DNA of 64,000 bases from Thiobacillus denitrificans (GCA_002403375.1 DHHQ01000025.1:1-64000); one strand, 5' to 3'. Shown: positions 24,281 to 32,801, counted from the first letter of the stretch. Program-made: numbers and translations. The notes: generated by a model not told the origin, from the letters alone.

Positions 24281-25015
24281 TCAGCGTCCTTGCAGGGTGA
24301 AATCGAATGGCTGCACCGCCACCGAGCGGACGGGCCGGCCGTCGCGCCGGGCCGGCTCGCAGCGCCACGCGCCGACCGCCGCGAGCGCGGCCGCGTCGAG
24401 GCGCGGGTGACCGCTGCTGCTGATCACGTGGGCCGCAGTGACGCGTCCCGTTTCATCCAGTTCCACCCGCAGCACCACCCTGCCGGTTTCGCCCAGCCGG
24501 CGTGAGACGGGCGGGTAGGGGGGTGGCGTGCGCACGGGGCAGACGAGGGCCAGTTCCGACGTCAAGCCTACCGGGCCCGCCGCTCCAGGCAGGGTGGACG
24601 GCACACCGGCCAGCCCGGCGTCCGGCGGCGCGGACGGCAGATCGGGCAGTCCGTCGTCTGCCGCGCCGTCCATGGCCCGAGGCGCGCCTTCCGGTTCCGT
24701 CGTCTCCGCGGGCGAGGCTGTCGGCGCCTCGACCGCCAGACGGGCGCGTGGCGGCTCGGCGCCGCGTGGGGCTTGCCGTTTGATCGGCTCGGGCGGCACG
24801 GGTGGGGGGCGCCCGGTCGGCGCTGCGGCTGCCTGACCCGTCGGCGGGGCAGACGGGCTGATCAGCGTCACGAACACGGGCACCGCTTCGGCGGGCTGCA
24901 GGTTCACGCGCACGCTCCCCAGCGCGTAGAGCGCGGCGCCGTGCAAGCCCAGCACCATCAGCAGGGCCGCCGCATGATCCCATCTGAATCGTGCCCGCCC
25001 GGGTTCCATGATCAC
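24281..25015 (-). CDS. TonB-family energy transducer
   Basis: 244 residues in TonB order. There is an N-terminal anchor helix (DHAAALLMVLGLHGAALYAL, about 14-33, with the conserved His), a long Pro/Ala-rich periplasmic linker (about 45-150), and a TonB_C domain with PPPYPPVSRRLGETGRVVLR, VSSSGHPRLDAAALAAV-like and VRSVAVQPFDFTLQGR. It couples the proton-motive force to outer-membrane receptors. It lies 16 bases after the truncated-haemoglobin gene, which follows a TonB-dependent receptor, so the three are probably one unit. No exbB/exbD genes are in the window. Confidence 0.88.
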   Translation of the reverse strand: MIMEPGRARFRWDHAAALLMVLGLHGAALYALGSVRVNLQPAEAVPVFVTLISPSAPPTGQAAAAPTGRPPPVPPEPIKRQAPRGAEPPRARLAVEAPTASPAETTEPEGAPRAMDGAADDGLPDLPSAPPDAGLAGVPSTLPGAAGPVGLTSELALVCPVRTPPPYPPVSRRLGETGRVVLRVELDETGRVTAAHVISSSGHPRLDAAALAAVGAWRCEPARRDGRPVRSVAVQPFDFTLQGR

Positions 25016-25031
25016 GGCCTGCAGCGCGGGC

Positions 25032-25403
25032 TCAGCATTCGACCATGTCGTTCCGCGTCGATTCGATGAAGGCCACCACGTCGGCCCGCTCGGGCGCCGG
25101 CACGGCGAACGTGTCCAGCGTGGCGTGCAGATGACGCATGAACGTCTCCCAGTCCGCGGCGCTGATGCGCATGCCCTTGTGGGACAGTTTCATGTCGCGG
25201 CCGGTGTAGTACACGGGCCCGCCGGCGGCGTTGCAGAGAAAGTCCACCAGCAATTGGTATTCGCGCTTGATGCCGTCCTCGCCACGATGCAGCCAGAAGC
25301 GTCCCAGGAGCGGATCGGCCTGCAGACGCGGCAGCAGGTCGGCGCACACGGCGGCGATGGCGTCATAGCCACCCAGGCGTTGGTAGAGCGTAGCTTCGGA
25401 CAT
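25032..25403 (-). CDS. Group I truncated haemoglobin
   Basis: 123 residues: MSEATLYQRLGGYDAIAAVC is the usual trHb opening, and RFWLHRG and QLLVDFLCNAAGGPVYYTGRDMK follow. The proximal haem ligand is the His in MKLSHKGMRIS (about residue 74), in the group I context. Truncated haemoglobins bind O2/NO and often oxidise NO to nitrate or protect from nitrosative stress. Placement between a TonB receptor and TonB, next to nirS, is unusual. Good SD (GGAGATC) before the ATG. Confidence 0.92.
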   Translation of the reverse strand: MSEATLYQRLGGYDAIAAVCADLLPRLQADPLLGRFWLHRGEDGIKREYQLLVDFLCNAAGGPVYYTGRDMKLSHKGMRISAADWETFMRHLHATLDTFAVPAPERADVVAFIESTRNDMVEC

Positions 25404-25475
25404 GTCGATCTCCTCGGTTGGTGGGTCGTGGAAGGGGCGGATGGCCCCGGGTCGGGATGACGATGCGGGCAGGGC

Positions 25476-27728
25476 CTAGAAGCTGAAATCCAGTCCGGCG
25501 AACGCGCTGCGGCCCGCCAGCAGGAAGAAGGAATAGGCTTCCTCGTCCAGCAGGTTATGGATGCCGAGCGAGGCCTTCACGGTCTTGGAGAAGGCATAGC
25601 CCGCCTTGGCATTGACCAGCGTGTAGGCGTCGTAGCTGCCGGGCACGCCTTCGACCGTGTCACTATTGTCTGCGGTGAAATAGACATGGCTCAGGTAGCG
25701 CGCCTCGAGCGTGCCGGTCCATGGCCCCTGGCGGGCGGTCAGGCCGATGCCGGCGATGTGCTCGGGCGAGTGGGTCAGGCGCTTGCCCACGCTGTCGGGG
25801 TCGGCATCGTTTTCCAGCACCTCGGAATCGATCCAGGCATAGTTGGCGTCGAGCTCGAGCCATGCGGTCAGGCGCGTGTGGCCCGTGAGCTCGATGCCGC
25901 GGATCCGCGCTTCGCCGGCGTTGATGCGCTCGATCACATTGACCGGGACGCGTTGGGTGTAGATCAGGTCCTCGAGACGGGTTTCGTAAAGGGTCAGGCC
26001 GGCCCGGGTCGACTTTGTGAACCGCCATTCGCCGCCCAGTTCCCAGGTCGTTCCGGTCTCGGGTTCGAGATCGGGATTCGCTTGCGCGGTGCAGGTACCG
26101 CTGGAGCCGTCATCGCGGATGCAGCGCACGGTCGTGGTCGAGTAGAGGTCCAGGTTCGGCGGGGCGCGGAAGGAGCGACCGAACGAGGCACGCAGCGTCG
26201 CGGCGTCGACCGGTTTGTAGACCACCGAGGCCTTCGGGCTGAACGCGGAATCGCTGCGGCTCGGGAACGCCTCGGCAGTGGTCGCGGTGAAGAAATCCCC
26301 CCGGGTTTCCCAGTAGTCCCAGCGCCCGCCCAGATAGGCTTTGAGGGTGTCGGTGAGCGTGATCTCGTCCTGCGCGAACACCGAGGTCGTGGTCGATCTG
26401 CCGTTGTAGCCGTTGTTCACGGTGGTTCGCGAATCGTCGTCGCGCCAGTTGGAAAGCGAATAGATCTTCTGATGCACCTCGTCTCGGTGGAGCGCGAGGC
26501 CGGTCACCCAGAACTGTTTCTCGCCCAGCGGAAAGCTCAGCTGGATGGTGCCGTCGAGACCGGTATTCGGCGTGTCGGTGAGCGTACCCGGGCCACCTTC
26601 GTAAGTGGGGAAAACCGGGCTGGCAGCGGTGAAGCTGTATTCGCGGTCGATCTGGGCGAGGTCGATCTTCAGCAGCTTGTCCTTGCCGATGGTGCCTTCG
26701 TAGCCGGCAAAAATGCGGGTGGCCTCTTCGTGCAGCGGCGAGTTGTTGACGAAATCGAACAGCGACAGGCGGACCGTCTCCCCGTTGATGTCGACGAGCC
26801 CGCTCGACACCGGGTTGCCTTCGGCGTCCCGCAGGGTGGTGTTGAAGAGGGTGTAGTCCTGCTCGGTTTCCTGCCAGCTCACGCCGCCGAAAATCCGGTC
26901 GCGGGCGTCGAGCTTGTAGGAAAGCTTGAGGTTGGCATGGGCCGACGTCCAGGGCGTCGTGCCCTTGTCGCCGACGAGGTAGGCCGGGGTGCCGTCACGG
27001 CTGGTGGTTTCCTCCCAGCCGGTGACCGGGATTGCACCGGGTACAGGGGCGATGGGCGTCTTGACGACGAACTCGTTCACGAAGCTGTCGCGGTTCTGGT
27101 AGCCCGCGCCGGCGACGATGCCGAGTCCGCTCCCGAAGGTGTCGCGGAAATAGATGCTGCCGTCCTCGCCGGCGAGGTCGTTCCAGCCCTTTTGCAGGCT
27201 GACGCTGAACTCGCGCGTGTCCGGCTGCTTGGTGATGATGTTGATGACGCCGCCGATGGCATTGCTGCCATAGAGCGACGAGAACGCGCCGGGGACGACC
27301 TCGATGCGCTCGATGTCCTCGGTGAAGGGAATCCGCCAGTTCACCTTGCCGGAGCTGGCGTCCTGGATCGGCTGGCCGTCGAGCAGGATGAGGGTTCGGC
27401 TCTGGTCGACGCCGCGCAGCGACATGTTGCTGGTCCCGGAGGTGCCCTGCGACGGGCCGAACGCGCCGTTCTGCAGATACAGGCTGGGCACCTGGTCGAG
27501 CGCATCGCCGAGGCGGGTGACGCGCCTGGTCTCGATCTTTTTCTCGTCGACGACGGTCACGGCGGCCGGCGCATCGGCGAGCGACTGCGCCGATCGGGTC
27601 GCCGTGACGACCACCACATCGAGTTCGATCGCGTCGCTGCCTGCGGTGACCTCGGCCGCGTGGGCGGCCTCCGCCAGGCAGGCTGAAATCAGCAGGAATC
27701 TCCCGGTTGTCTCGAGCAGACGCTTCAA
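25476..27728 (-). CDS. TonB-dependent outer-membrane receptor
   Basis: About 750 residues from a TTG start (AGGAG upstream) giving KRLLETTGRFLLISACLAEAAHA as a signal peptide. The TonB box is likely DVVVVTATR. The plug domain (LADAPAAVTVVDEKKIET, NMSLRGVDQSRTLILLDG, GVINIITKQP) is followed by a 22-strand barrel that ends FAGLDFSF. The plug matches siderophore/vitamin-type receptors. Substrate unknown; neighbouring nirS, trHb and TonB make haem or a metal needed for denitrification a reasonable guess. Upstream start codons in the same frame give only a basic stretch without coding character. Confidence 0.88.
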   Translation of the reverse strand: MKRLLETTGRFLLISACLAEAAHAAEVTAGSDAIELDVVVVTATRSAQSLADAPAAVTVVDEKKIETRRVTRLGDALDQVPSLYLQNGAFGPSQGTSGTSNMSLRGVDQSRTLILLDGQPIQDASSGKVNWRIPFTEDIERIEVVPGAFSSLYGSNAIGGVINIITKQPDTREFSVSLQKGWNDLAGEDGSIYFRDTFGSGLGIVAGAGYQNRDSFVNEFVVKTPIAPVPGAIPVTGWEETTSRDGTPAYLVGDKGTTPWTSAHANLKLSYKLDARDRIFGGVSWQETEQDYTLFNTTLRDAEGNPVSSGLVDINGETVRLSLFDFVNNSPLHEEATRIFAGYEGTIGKDKLLKIDLAQIDREYSFTAASPVFPTYEGGPGTLTDTPNTGLDGTIQLSFPLGEKQFWVTGLALHRDEVHQKIYSLSNWRDDDSRTTVNNGYNGRSTTTSVFAQDEITLTDTLKAYLGGRWDYWETRGDFFTATTAEAFPSRSDSAFSPKASVVYKPVDAATLRASFGRSFRAPPNLDLYSTTTVRCIRDDGSSGTCTAQANPDLEPETGTTWELGGEWRFTKSTRAGLTLYETRLEDLIYTQRVPVNVIERINAGEARIRGIELTGHTRLTAWLELDANYAWIDSEVLENDADPDSVGKRLTHSPEHIAGIGLTARQGPWTGTLEARYLSHVYFTADNSDTVEGVPGSYDAYTLVNAKAGYAFSKTVKASLGIHNLLDEEAYSFFLLAGRSAFAGLDFSF

Positions 27729-27797
27729 TTGTCGTTCTCCTGTGCGTTTGCGTATCCACGGCCGTCGGCCCCGGCGCCGATGCGGCAAAAGAGCAGC

Positions 27798-27822
27798 AAA
27801 AAAAGGGCGAGCAAGCTCGCCC
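27798..27822 (-). terminator. Rho-independent terminator after nirS
   Basis: On the minus strand GGGCGAGC, TT, GCTCGCCC is followed by seven T (complement of 27798-27804). It sits 22 bases after the nirS stop and separates the nor-nir transcript from the TonB-receptor operon. Confidence 0.9.
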
Positions 27823-27843
27823 CTCTTTCAGCGACCGCGCAGA

Positions 27844-29577
27844 TCAATACACGTCATGCTGGGTGTTGTAGACGTTGAACTTGCCGGTGGGGGTGACGAG
27901 GCGCTTGTCCTTGATCACCGCCTTCAGCTTGCGGGTCTTGTCGTCCATCACGACGATGGCCGACTCGCCGTCCTTCGGTCCCCATACCGAGAACCACACC
28001 TCGTCGCCGGCGCGGTTGTATTCCGGATGCGCGACGCGGCCCTGGCTGATGCCGGCCAGCTTGGCGAGGTTGATCACCTGCGCCGGCTTGTCGAGGTTCT
28101 TCAGGTCGAACACCGACACCGATTGCTGGATCTCGTCTTCCGGCGACAGCGCGGCGTCCACCCACAGGTTGCTCGACTTCGGATGGGTCTTGATGAACAG
28201 GCTGCCGCTGCCGTGGTTCTTCAGCGTGCGCACCACTTTCCAGGCGTTCGCCTTGTGCTTCGCCGGGTCGGTGCCGATCACCGCGACGGTATCGTCGCCG
28301 AGGTGGCCGGTGGCCCAGACCGGGCCGTACTTCACGTCGTTCCAGTTGGCGCCGCGGCCGGGGTGCGGCTTGCTGCCGACCTTGACGTTGGCGGCCAGCT
28401 TGCCTTCCTTGGTGTCGACCACGGAAACGGTGTCGCGCATGTTGGCGGCGACCATGAAGTAGCGCTTCGACGAGTCCCATCCGCCGTCGTGCAGGAAGCG
28501 CTCGGCTTCGATCTCGGTGGTCTTCAGGTTCTTGAGGTCGGAGTAGTCGACCAGCAGCACCTTGCCGGTCTCCTTCACGTTGACCACGAACTCGGGCTTG
28601 ATGTGCGAGGAGACGATCGAGGCGACGCGCGGTTCGGCGTGATACTCCTGCTCGTCGTAGGTGTAGCCGCGGGTCGACATGACCTTCAGCGGCTCGAGCG
28701 TGAAGCCGTCCATCAGCACGTAGGCGGGCGGCCAGTAGGTGCCGGCGATGGCGAGCTTGTCGTCATAGCCCTTGAACTTCGAGGTGTCGATCGAGCGCGC
28801 GTCCGACCCGGTGCGGATGGTGGCGACGGTCTGCGGCGTTTCCATCCACAGGTCGATCAGGTTGATCAGGCCGTCGCGGCCGGTGGTGTAGAGATAGCGC
28901 CCGGACTTGGACATGCGCGAGATGTGCACGGCAAAGCCGGTCTTGAGGACGGTGACGATCTTCTTGCTGTCGCCGTCGATCAGCGCGACCTCGCCCGAGT
29001 CGCGCAGCGTCACCGAGAACAGGTTGGGCAGGTCGAGCTTGTTCATCTGCTTCTTGGGCCGCTTGTCCACCGGCACCAGCAGTTTCCAGCTTTCGCGCAT
29101 TTCCTTCATGCCCCACTCGGGCGGGGTCGGAGGCGTTTGCTGGATGTAGCGCGCCATGATGTCGACCTGCTGTTCGGTCATCTCGTTGGCGGTGCCGAAG
29201 CCGGGCATGCCGCCGGGCGTGCCGTAGTGGACGAAGACCTTCAGGCTCTCGGTGCCGATCGCCTGCATGTCCTTGGGCAGCAGCGGCTTGCCGGTGGCGC
29301 CCTTGCGCAGCACGCCATGGCAGCCCGCGCAGCGGTCGAAGTAGATCTGCCGGCCCTGGTCGAACTCGGCCTTGGTCATGGGCGGGGCGTCCGGGTCGAC
29401 GGATTGATACATGTCCGCACCGGCCTTGCCGGCCAGCGAGGAGCCCCCGCCCTGGATGTAGGTGCCTTCCGGCGTGCCGGGCGTGACCGAGGCCGGGGGT
29501 TCCGCGGCAAGCGCCACCGACATCGCCAGCGGCAGGCTTGCCAGGGCGGCCAGGGAATTTCTGAATGTCGTGTTCAT
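27844..29577 (-). CDS. nirS: Cytochrome cd1 nitrite reductase NirS
   Basis: 577 residues. Signal peptide (about 1-25, LPLAMSVALAA). A cytochrome c domain holds CAGCH (83-87) and the Met region PGGMPGFG. The eight-bladed haem d1 propeller follows with the diagnostic EYHAEPRVASIVSSHIKPEF (active-site His pair) and HPEYNRAGDEVWFSVW. It reduces nitrite to NO in the periplasm using electrons from c-type cytochromes. The gene lies 68 bases after norB with a 10-bp hairpin between, and has its own terminator. None of the haem d1 synthesis genes (nirF, D, L, H, J, E) is in the window. Confidence 0.97.
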   Translation of the reverse strand: MNTTFRNSLAALASLPLAMSVALAAEPPASVTPGTPEGTYIQGGGSSLAGKAGADMYQSVDPDAPPMTKAEFDQGRQIYFDRCAGCHGVLRKGATGKPLLPKDMQAIGTESLKVFVHYGTPGGMPGFGTANEMTEQQVDIMARYIQQTPPTPPEWGMKEMRESWKLLVPVDKRPKKQMNKLDLPNLFSVTLRDSGEVALIDGDSKKIVTVLKTGFAVHISRMSKSGRYLYTTGRDGLINLIDLWMETPQTVATIRTGSDARSIDTSKFKGYDDKLAIAGTYWPPAYVLMDGFTLEPLKVMSTRGYTYDEQEYHAEPRVASIVSSHIKPEFVVNVKETGKVLLVDYSDLKNLKTTEIEAERFLHDGGWDSSKRYFMVAANMRDTVSVVDTKEGKLAANVKVGSKPHPGRGANWNDVKYGPVWATGHLGDDTVAVIGTDPAKHKANAWKVVRTLKNHGSGSLFIKTHPKSSNLWVDAALSPEDEIQQSVSVFDLKNLDKPAQVINLAKLAGISQGRVAHPEYNRAGDEVWFSVWGPKDGESAIVVMDDKTRKLKAVIKDKRLVTPTGKFNVYNTQHDVY

Positions 29578-29613
29578 GATGCCTCCATACGTGGAATGTG
29601 AGGTTCAATGAAG

Positions 29614-29636
29614 CTTCCCCGCGGTTCGCGGGGAAG
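29614..29636. repeat. 10-bp perfect hairpin between norB and nirS
   Basis: CTTCCCCGCG, loop GTT, CGCGGGGAAG. No T-run follows on the minus strand, so it may act as a partial terminator, processing site or mRNA stabiliser that sets different amounts of NorCB and NirS from one transcript. Confidence 0.6.
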
Positions 29637-29644
29637 GGATGCCG

Positions 29645-31081
29645 TTACTCGGCCAGGCTCTTTGCGGGTTGCGTTTCCCTGCGGCCGATGGTCATCAGGT
29701 CCCAGACCAGCAGCACGAAGCCGGCAGCGAAGATCCAGCCGCCGATCTGGCGCCATTTCATGCCCTGGATGAACCAGTGGTGCCCCTGCGCGGCGAAGTA
29801 GCCGGCCCAGCTCGAGCCTTCGATGGCGCGTTCGATCTGCGACTGCTCGTAGCCTGCGGTGAGCAGCGCCATGGTCATCGTGAGCATGCCGATGTGCAGC
29901 AGCGCCAGCGCCCATTTCCATTTCCAGGCACCGACCAGGCCACCGCTCATCCACACGTTGCCGCGCCATTTCTGGATCGCGATGTAGAAGAAGGCGATGA
30001 CCATGGTGACGTAGGCGCCGAAGAAGGCGAAGTGGCCGTGCGAGGCGGTCCACTGGGTGCCGTGGGTGTACAGGTTGATCTGCGGCAGGGTGTGCATGAA
30101 GCCCCACACGCCGGCGCCGAAGAAGTTGCCGAAGGCCTGCGCGATGATCCAGGCGAGCGCGGGGTGGTTGGTGCTCCTGATCTTGTGATGACCGGCGTCG
30201 AACACCGCATGCACCACCATGGCGACCAGCGGGATCGGTTCCAGCGCGGAGAAGAAGCCGCCGATGGTGAACCAGTATTCCGGGGTGCCGATCCAGAAAT
30301 AGTGGTGGCCGAGGCCGAGGATGCCGGAACCGAACATCAGCGCGACTTCGATGTACAGCCAGGTCTCGACGATCTTGCGGCGCACGCCCAGGGTCTTCAT
30401 CAGGCCGTAGGCCATCAGGCAGCCGACCAGCACTTCCCAGGTCGCCTCCACCCAGAGGTGGATCACCCACCACCACCAGTGCTGGTCGATCGAGATGTTG
30501 GGGGTGAACCACATGCCGGCCAGGTAGATGCCGGCCAGCGCGACCAGGTCGAGGACCAGCACGCCGCCGACGCCGGTGAAGCGGCCCTTGGTGAAGGTGG
30601 CAGCGACGTTGTAGAAGAACACCAGCACGCACACGACGATGCCGATATCGGCCCAGCGCGGCGCTTCGATGTATTCGCGGCCCTCGTTGATCAGCCAGAT
30701 CGAGGCGTGCGAGCCTGCGCCGACCTGCACCAGCAGGTAGACCAGCACCACGACGACGACGGCCAGCGTGAGCACCCAGAAGGCAAGATTACCCAGCTTG
30801 AGGCCGACGACCGGGATACCGGATTCATCCTCCAGCAGCCAGTACACCGAGCCGAGGAAGCCGAACAGCAGCCACACGATCATCGCGTTGATGTGCACCA
30901 TGCGGTTGACCGAGAAATCCAGGATGCCGAACAGGAAGTCGGGGTTCAGGTATTGCAGGCCGGCCAGGAGCCCGAACAGGACCTGCGCGCCGAACAGCAC
31001 GACGGCGACGCTGAAGTACTTCACCGCCAGCTTCTGGCCGCCGTTCAGGTTGGAACTGTCGATTTTTCCCAATGCGGTCAT
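29645..31081 (-). CDS. norB: Nitric oxide reductase subunit B (cNOR)
   Basis: 478 residues, 12 membrane helices, haem-copper oxidase superfamily. The ligand histidines are seen in NRMVHINAM (low-spin haem), WWWWVIHLWVEATWE (FeB His with the conserved Glu), GLGHHYFWIG (FeB His pair) and ASHGHFAFFGAY (haem b and b3). There is no quinol-oxidase N-terminal extension, so it is the cytochrome-dependent type paired with NorC. It reduces 2 NO to N2O. It follows norC by one base. No norD, norQ or norE was found nearby. Confidence 0.97.
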   Translation of the reverse strand: MTALGKIDSSNLNGGQKLAVKYFSVAVVLFGAQVLFGLLAGLQYLNPDFLFGILDFSVNRMVHINAMIVWLLFGFLGSVYWLLEDESGIPVVGLKLGNLAFWVLTLAVVVVVLVYLLVQVGAGSHASIWLINEGREYIEAPRWADIGIVVCVLVFFYNVAATFTKGRFTGVGGVLVLDLVALAGIYLAGMWFTPNISIDQHWWWWVIHLWVEATWEVLVGCLMAYGLMKTLGVRRKIVETWLYIEVALMFGSGILGLGHHYFWIGTPEYWFTIGGFFSALEPIPLVAMVVHAVFDAGHHKIRSTNHPALAWIIAQAFGNFFGAGVWGFMHTLPQINLYTHGTQWTASHGHFAFFGAYVTMVIAFFYIAIQKWRGNVWMSGGLVGAWKWKWALALLHIGMLTMTMALLTAGYEQSQIERAIEGSSWAGYFAAQGHHWFIQGMKWRQIGGWIFAAGFVLLVWDLMTIGRRETQPAKSLAE

Positions 31082-31082
31082 C

Positions 31083-31676
31083 TCAGTTCTCCTGATCTAT
31101 GGAAACGAAATTGGCAGGGAAGCCGTTGGTGTCGATCGACGCCATCCACTTGAGGAAGGCGACCGTCGCACGCGCTTCGTCCTCGGTGATGCCCAGATTC
31201 GGCATCCGGCGACCGAGACCGTTGTGCAGGCGATCCTGCGGGTTCATCAGGAACTCGACCATCAGTTCTTCGCGCACCTCCTTCGTCCCCCACGACGGGT
31301 CGAGCCAGGCCTTGGTGAGGTCGGGCGCGTAGTACGCGCCGTTGCCGAGCAGGGTGTGGCAGTTCATGCAGTTCTTCGCCTGGGTGGTGAGCTTGCCGCG
31401 GGTGACCAGGGCCTGCGCTTCCTCCTCGGTCAGCTTCTGGCCGAACAGCGGCTCCTCGACACCGATGACCGGCACCTGGAAATTGCGCGTGTCGTCGAAC
31501 TCGTAGCTGATCCGGTGGTTGATCACCGCGTAGCCGGGCACCCGCTTGCCGCCCGCTGTGATCTGGCTCACCGTGTCGAAGGTCAGAAAAATCAGGACCA
31601 GGAAAGAGCCCGCGGTGATCCAGATGGCGTTCTTCCGCCAAAAGGATTCGGATGCCCACCAATATTCTTTTGACAT
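31083..31676 (-). CDS. norC: Nitric oxide reductase subunit C (membrane cytochrome c)
   Basis: 197 residues: a single N-terminal membrane anchor (AIWITAGSFLVLIFLTF, about 18-34) and a periplasmic cytochrome c domain with CMNCH at 103-107 followed by TLLGNGAYYAPDL and the Met-ligand region RRMPNLGIT. It delivers electrons to NorB. I chose the second of two close ATGs, since GGGAGG lies seven bases before it and only one base before the first. The preceding membrane-protein gene ends at the first ATG, so the genes are coupled. Confidence 0.95.
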   Translation of the reverse strand: MSKEYWWASESFWRKNAIWITAGSFLVLIFLTFDTVSQITAGGKRVPGYAVINHRISYEFDDTRNFQVPVIGVEEPLFGQKLTEEEAQALVTRGKLTTQAKNCMNCHTLLGNGAYYAPDLTKAWLDPSWGTKEVREELMVEFLMNPQDRLHNGLGRRMPNLGITEDEARATVAFLKWMASIDTNGFPANFVSIDQEN

Positions 31677-31678
31677 GG

Positions 31679-32044
31679 TCATACCTCCCTCGAATTAACT
31701 GCCGTTGAAAAGACTTCGGCGGGCTCGGCGTCGGCGGCCAGCTCGTCGCGATGTGTCCCGACACACAGATGCCAGATGGCGTGCGGCGCGAGCAGATAGC
31801 CGACGAGCATGAGCAGCACGATGCCGATCCAGAAGCCGTGGTTGAGAAGATTGGCGGCATACGCCAGCGCCAGCACCGAGGCGAACAGGCCGGCGTAGGC
31901 CGCGTAGGCCAGCGGCATGAGGCCCGGGCGGCTCTTGACGCGGGAATAGGCGAACAGCAGGGCATACAGGCCGCCGGTCATGATCACCATGGCGGCGGAG
32001 AAAAAGGTGAGAAAGAAGTCCTTCAAGGCAACCGGCTCGATCAT
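31679..32044 (-). CDS. Small multi-pass membrane protein upstream of norCB
   Basis: 121 residues with four likely helices: DFFLTFFSAAMVIMTGGLYALL, LMPLAYAAYAGLFASVLALAY, FWIGIVLLMLVGYLLA and the stretch between. A conserved-looking HAIWHLCVGTHRDEL (His-rich) precedes a hydrophilic tail. I do not recognise a named family. It overlaps the norC start region and has GAGCGAG before its ATG, so it is an operon member with norCB. A role in NOR assembly or haem/iron insertion is an inference from position only. Confidence 0.75.
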   Translation of the reverse strand: MIEPVALKDFFLTFFSAAMVIMTGGLYALLFAYSRVKSRPGLMPLAYAAYAGLFASVLALAYAANLLNHGFWIGIVLLMLVGYLLAPHAIWHLCVGTHRDELAADAEPAEVFSTAVNSREV

Positions 32045-32192
32045 GTCTCGCTCCTCGTTTATTGCGCTCTTCTGTCCTTGTGCGGCCAGCCCGGATCGGC
32101 GGGCGCGCAGGGTCGGTCCCTAAAAATAGGCCGAAAAATGCAGGACGGCGCGGCAATGCGCCTGCGTGTTCCTCTCGCCGAAGCGGGATCGG

Positions 32193-32297
32193 CTACACGA
32201 TCCTCAGCAGATAGAGCATGCCGAAATGGAAAATGATGAAAGCCAGCACCGTGACGAGCACGGCGGTGTTTTCGCTTTTTTCGAAGATCTTTTGCAT
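32193..32297 (-). CDS. 34-residue single-span membrane peptide
   Basis: MQKIFEKSENTAVLVTVLAF then IIFHFGMLYLLRIV, stop TAG. A charged N-terminus (residues 1-10) leads to one helix with a central His and ends with Arg. AAGGAG lies six bases before the ATG, a strong SD. It lies between DsrC-like copy 2 and the nor-linked membrane protein, same strand. The size and shape resemble accessory peptides of haem-copper oxidases such as CcoQ/CcoS-like subunits. No name is offered. Confidence 0.65.
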   Translation of the reverse strand: MQKIFEKSENTAVLVTVLAFIIFHFGMLYLLRIV

Positions 32298-32371
32298 GGA
32301 TGCGCTCCTTGCGTGGAATTGCTCGGTTGAGGGATACCGGCACGATCCGGCGGGAACAGACGGGAACACGC

Positions 32372-32692
32372 TCAACCCGTGCTCCAGGCCCGCGGGCGTT
32401 TCATGCCGGCGATCTTGCAGGCCTGCTTGACGTAGCCGTAGGGGAACAGTTCGAACAGCTTCTTCTGGGCCTCGCGGCCATAGCGTTCGGCGAGGTGCTT
32501 GATGACGTAGCGGGCGTCGGCGGCGATCTGGTGCTCGTCGTAGTAGTCGCGCATGAAGCGGATCGCGTCCCAGTGGTCGTCGTTGAGCGCGATGTTCTCG
32601 TCCTGGGCCAGCGCGCGGGCCACGTCGTCGTTCCAGTCGCCGGGCTCGATCAGATAGCCTTCGGCGTCGCGTTCGGGCAATTCGATGGACAT
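32372..32692 (-). CDS. DsrC/TusE-like sulfur-relay family protein, copy 2
   Basis: 106 residues, differing from copy 1 (23404-23724) only at the N-terminus (MSIELPERD against MDGTLPERD) and two or three other positions (DENIALND against DEAITLND). It has the same single Cys and RAWSTG ending. The near identity of DNA as well as protein indicates recent duplication or gene conversion. It is the first gene after the NsrR-like half-site at 32729 and is followed by the 34-residue peptide, the membrane protein, norC, norB and nirS, so it is likely induced with NO reduction. Confidence 0.88.
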   Translation of the reverse strand: MSIELPERDAEGYLIEPGDWNDDVARALAQDENIALNDDHWDAIRFMRDYYDEHQIAADARYVIKHLAERYGREAQKKLFELFPYGYVKQACKIAGMKRPRAWSTG

Positions 32693-32728
32693 GGTCACTC
32701 CCCGTGCTAACCACTCATTGAAGAATAA

Positions 32729-32753
32729 AAGATGCATTTAACGTGAATGTATA
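32729..32753 (-). promoter_or_regulatory. NsrR-like half-site upstream of DsrC-like copy 2/nor operon
   Basis: AAGATGCATTT (32729-32739) is an exact NsrR consensus half-site; the second half (GAATGTATA, 32745-32753) is degenerate. It lies about 40 bases before the DsrC-like start, the likely promoter of the downstream nor-nir genes. NsrR is an NO-sensing [Fe-S] repressor; the regulator gene itself is not in this window. Confidence 0.55.
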
Positions 32754-32801
32754 GACCAGACCTTCGAAGAATTCAAGGCCGGGGCCTGGTCTGCGTGTGC
32801 A

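Noticed and set aside
25557..27686. Long antisense frame opposite the TonB receptor gene
   Set aside because: Composition is repetitive Gly/Val/Arg without known domains, and the opposite strand is a clear receptor.
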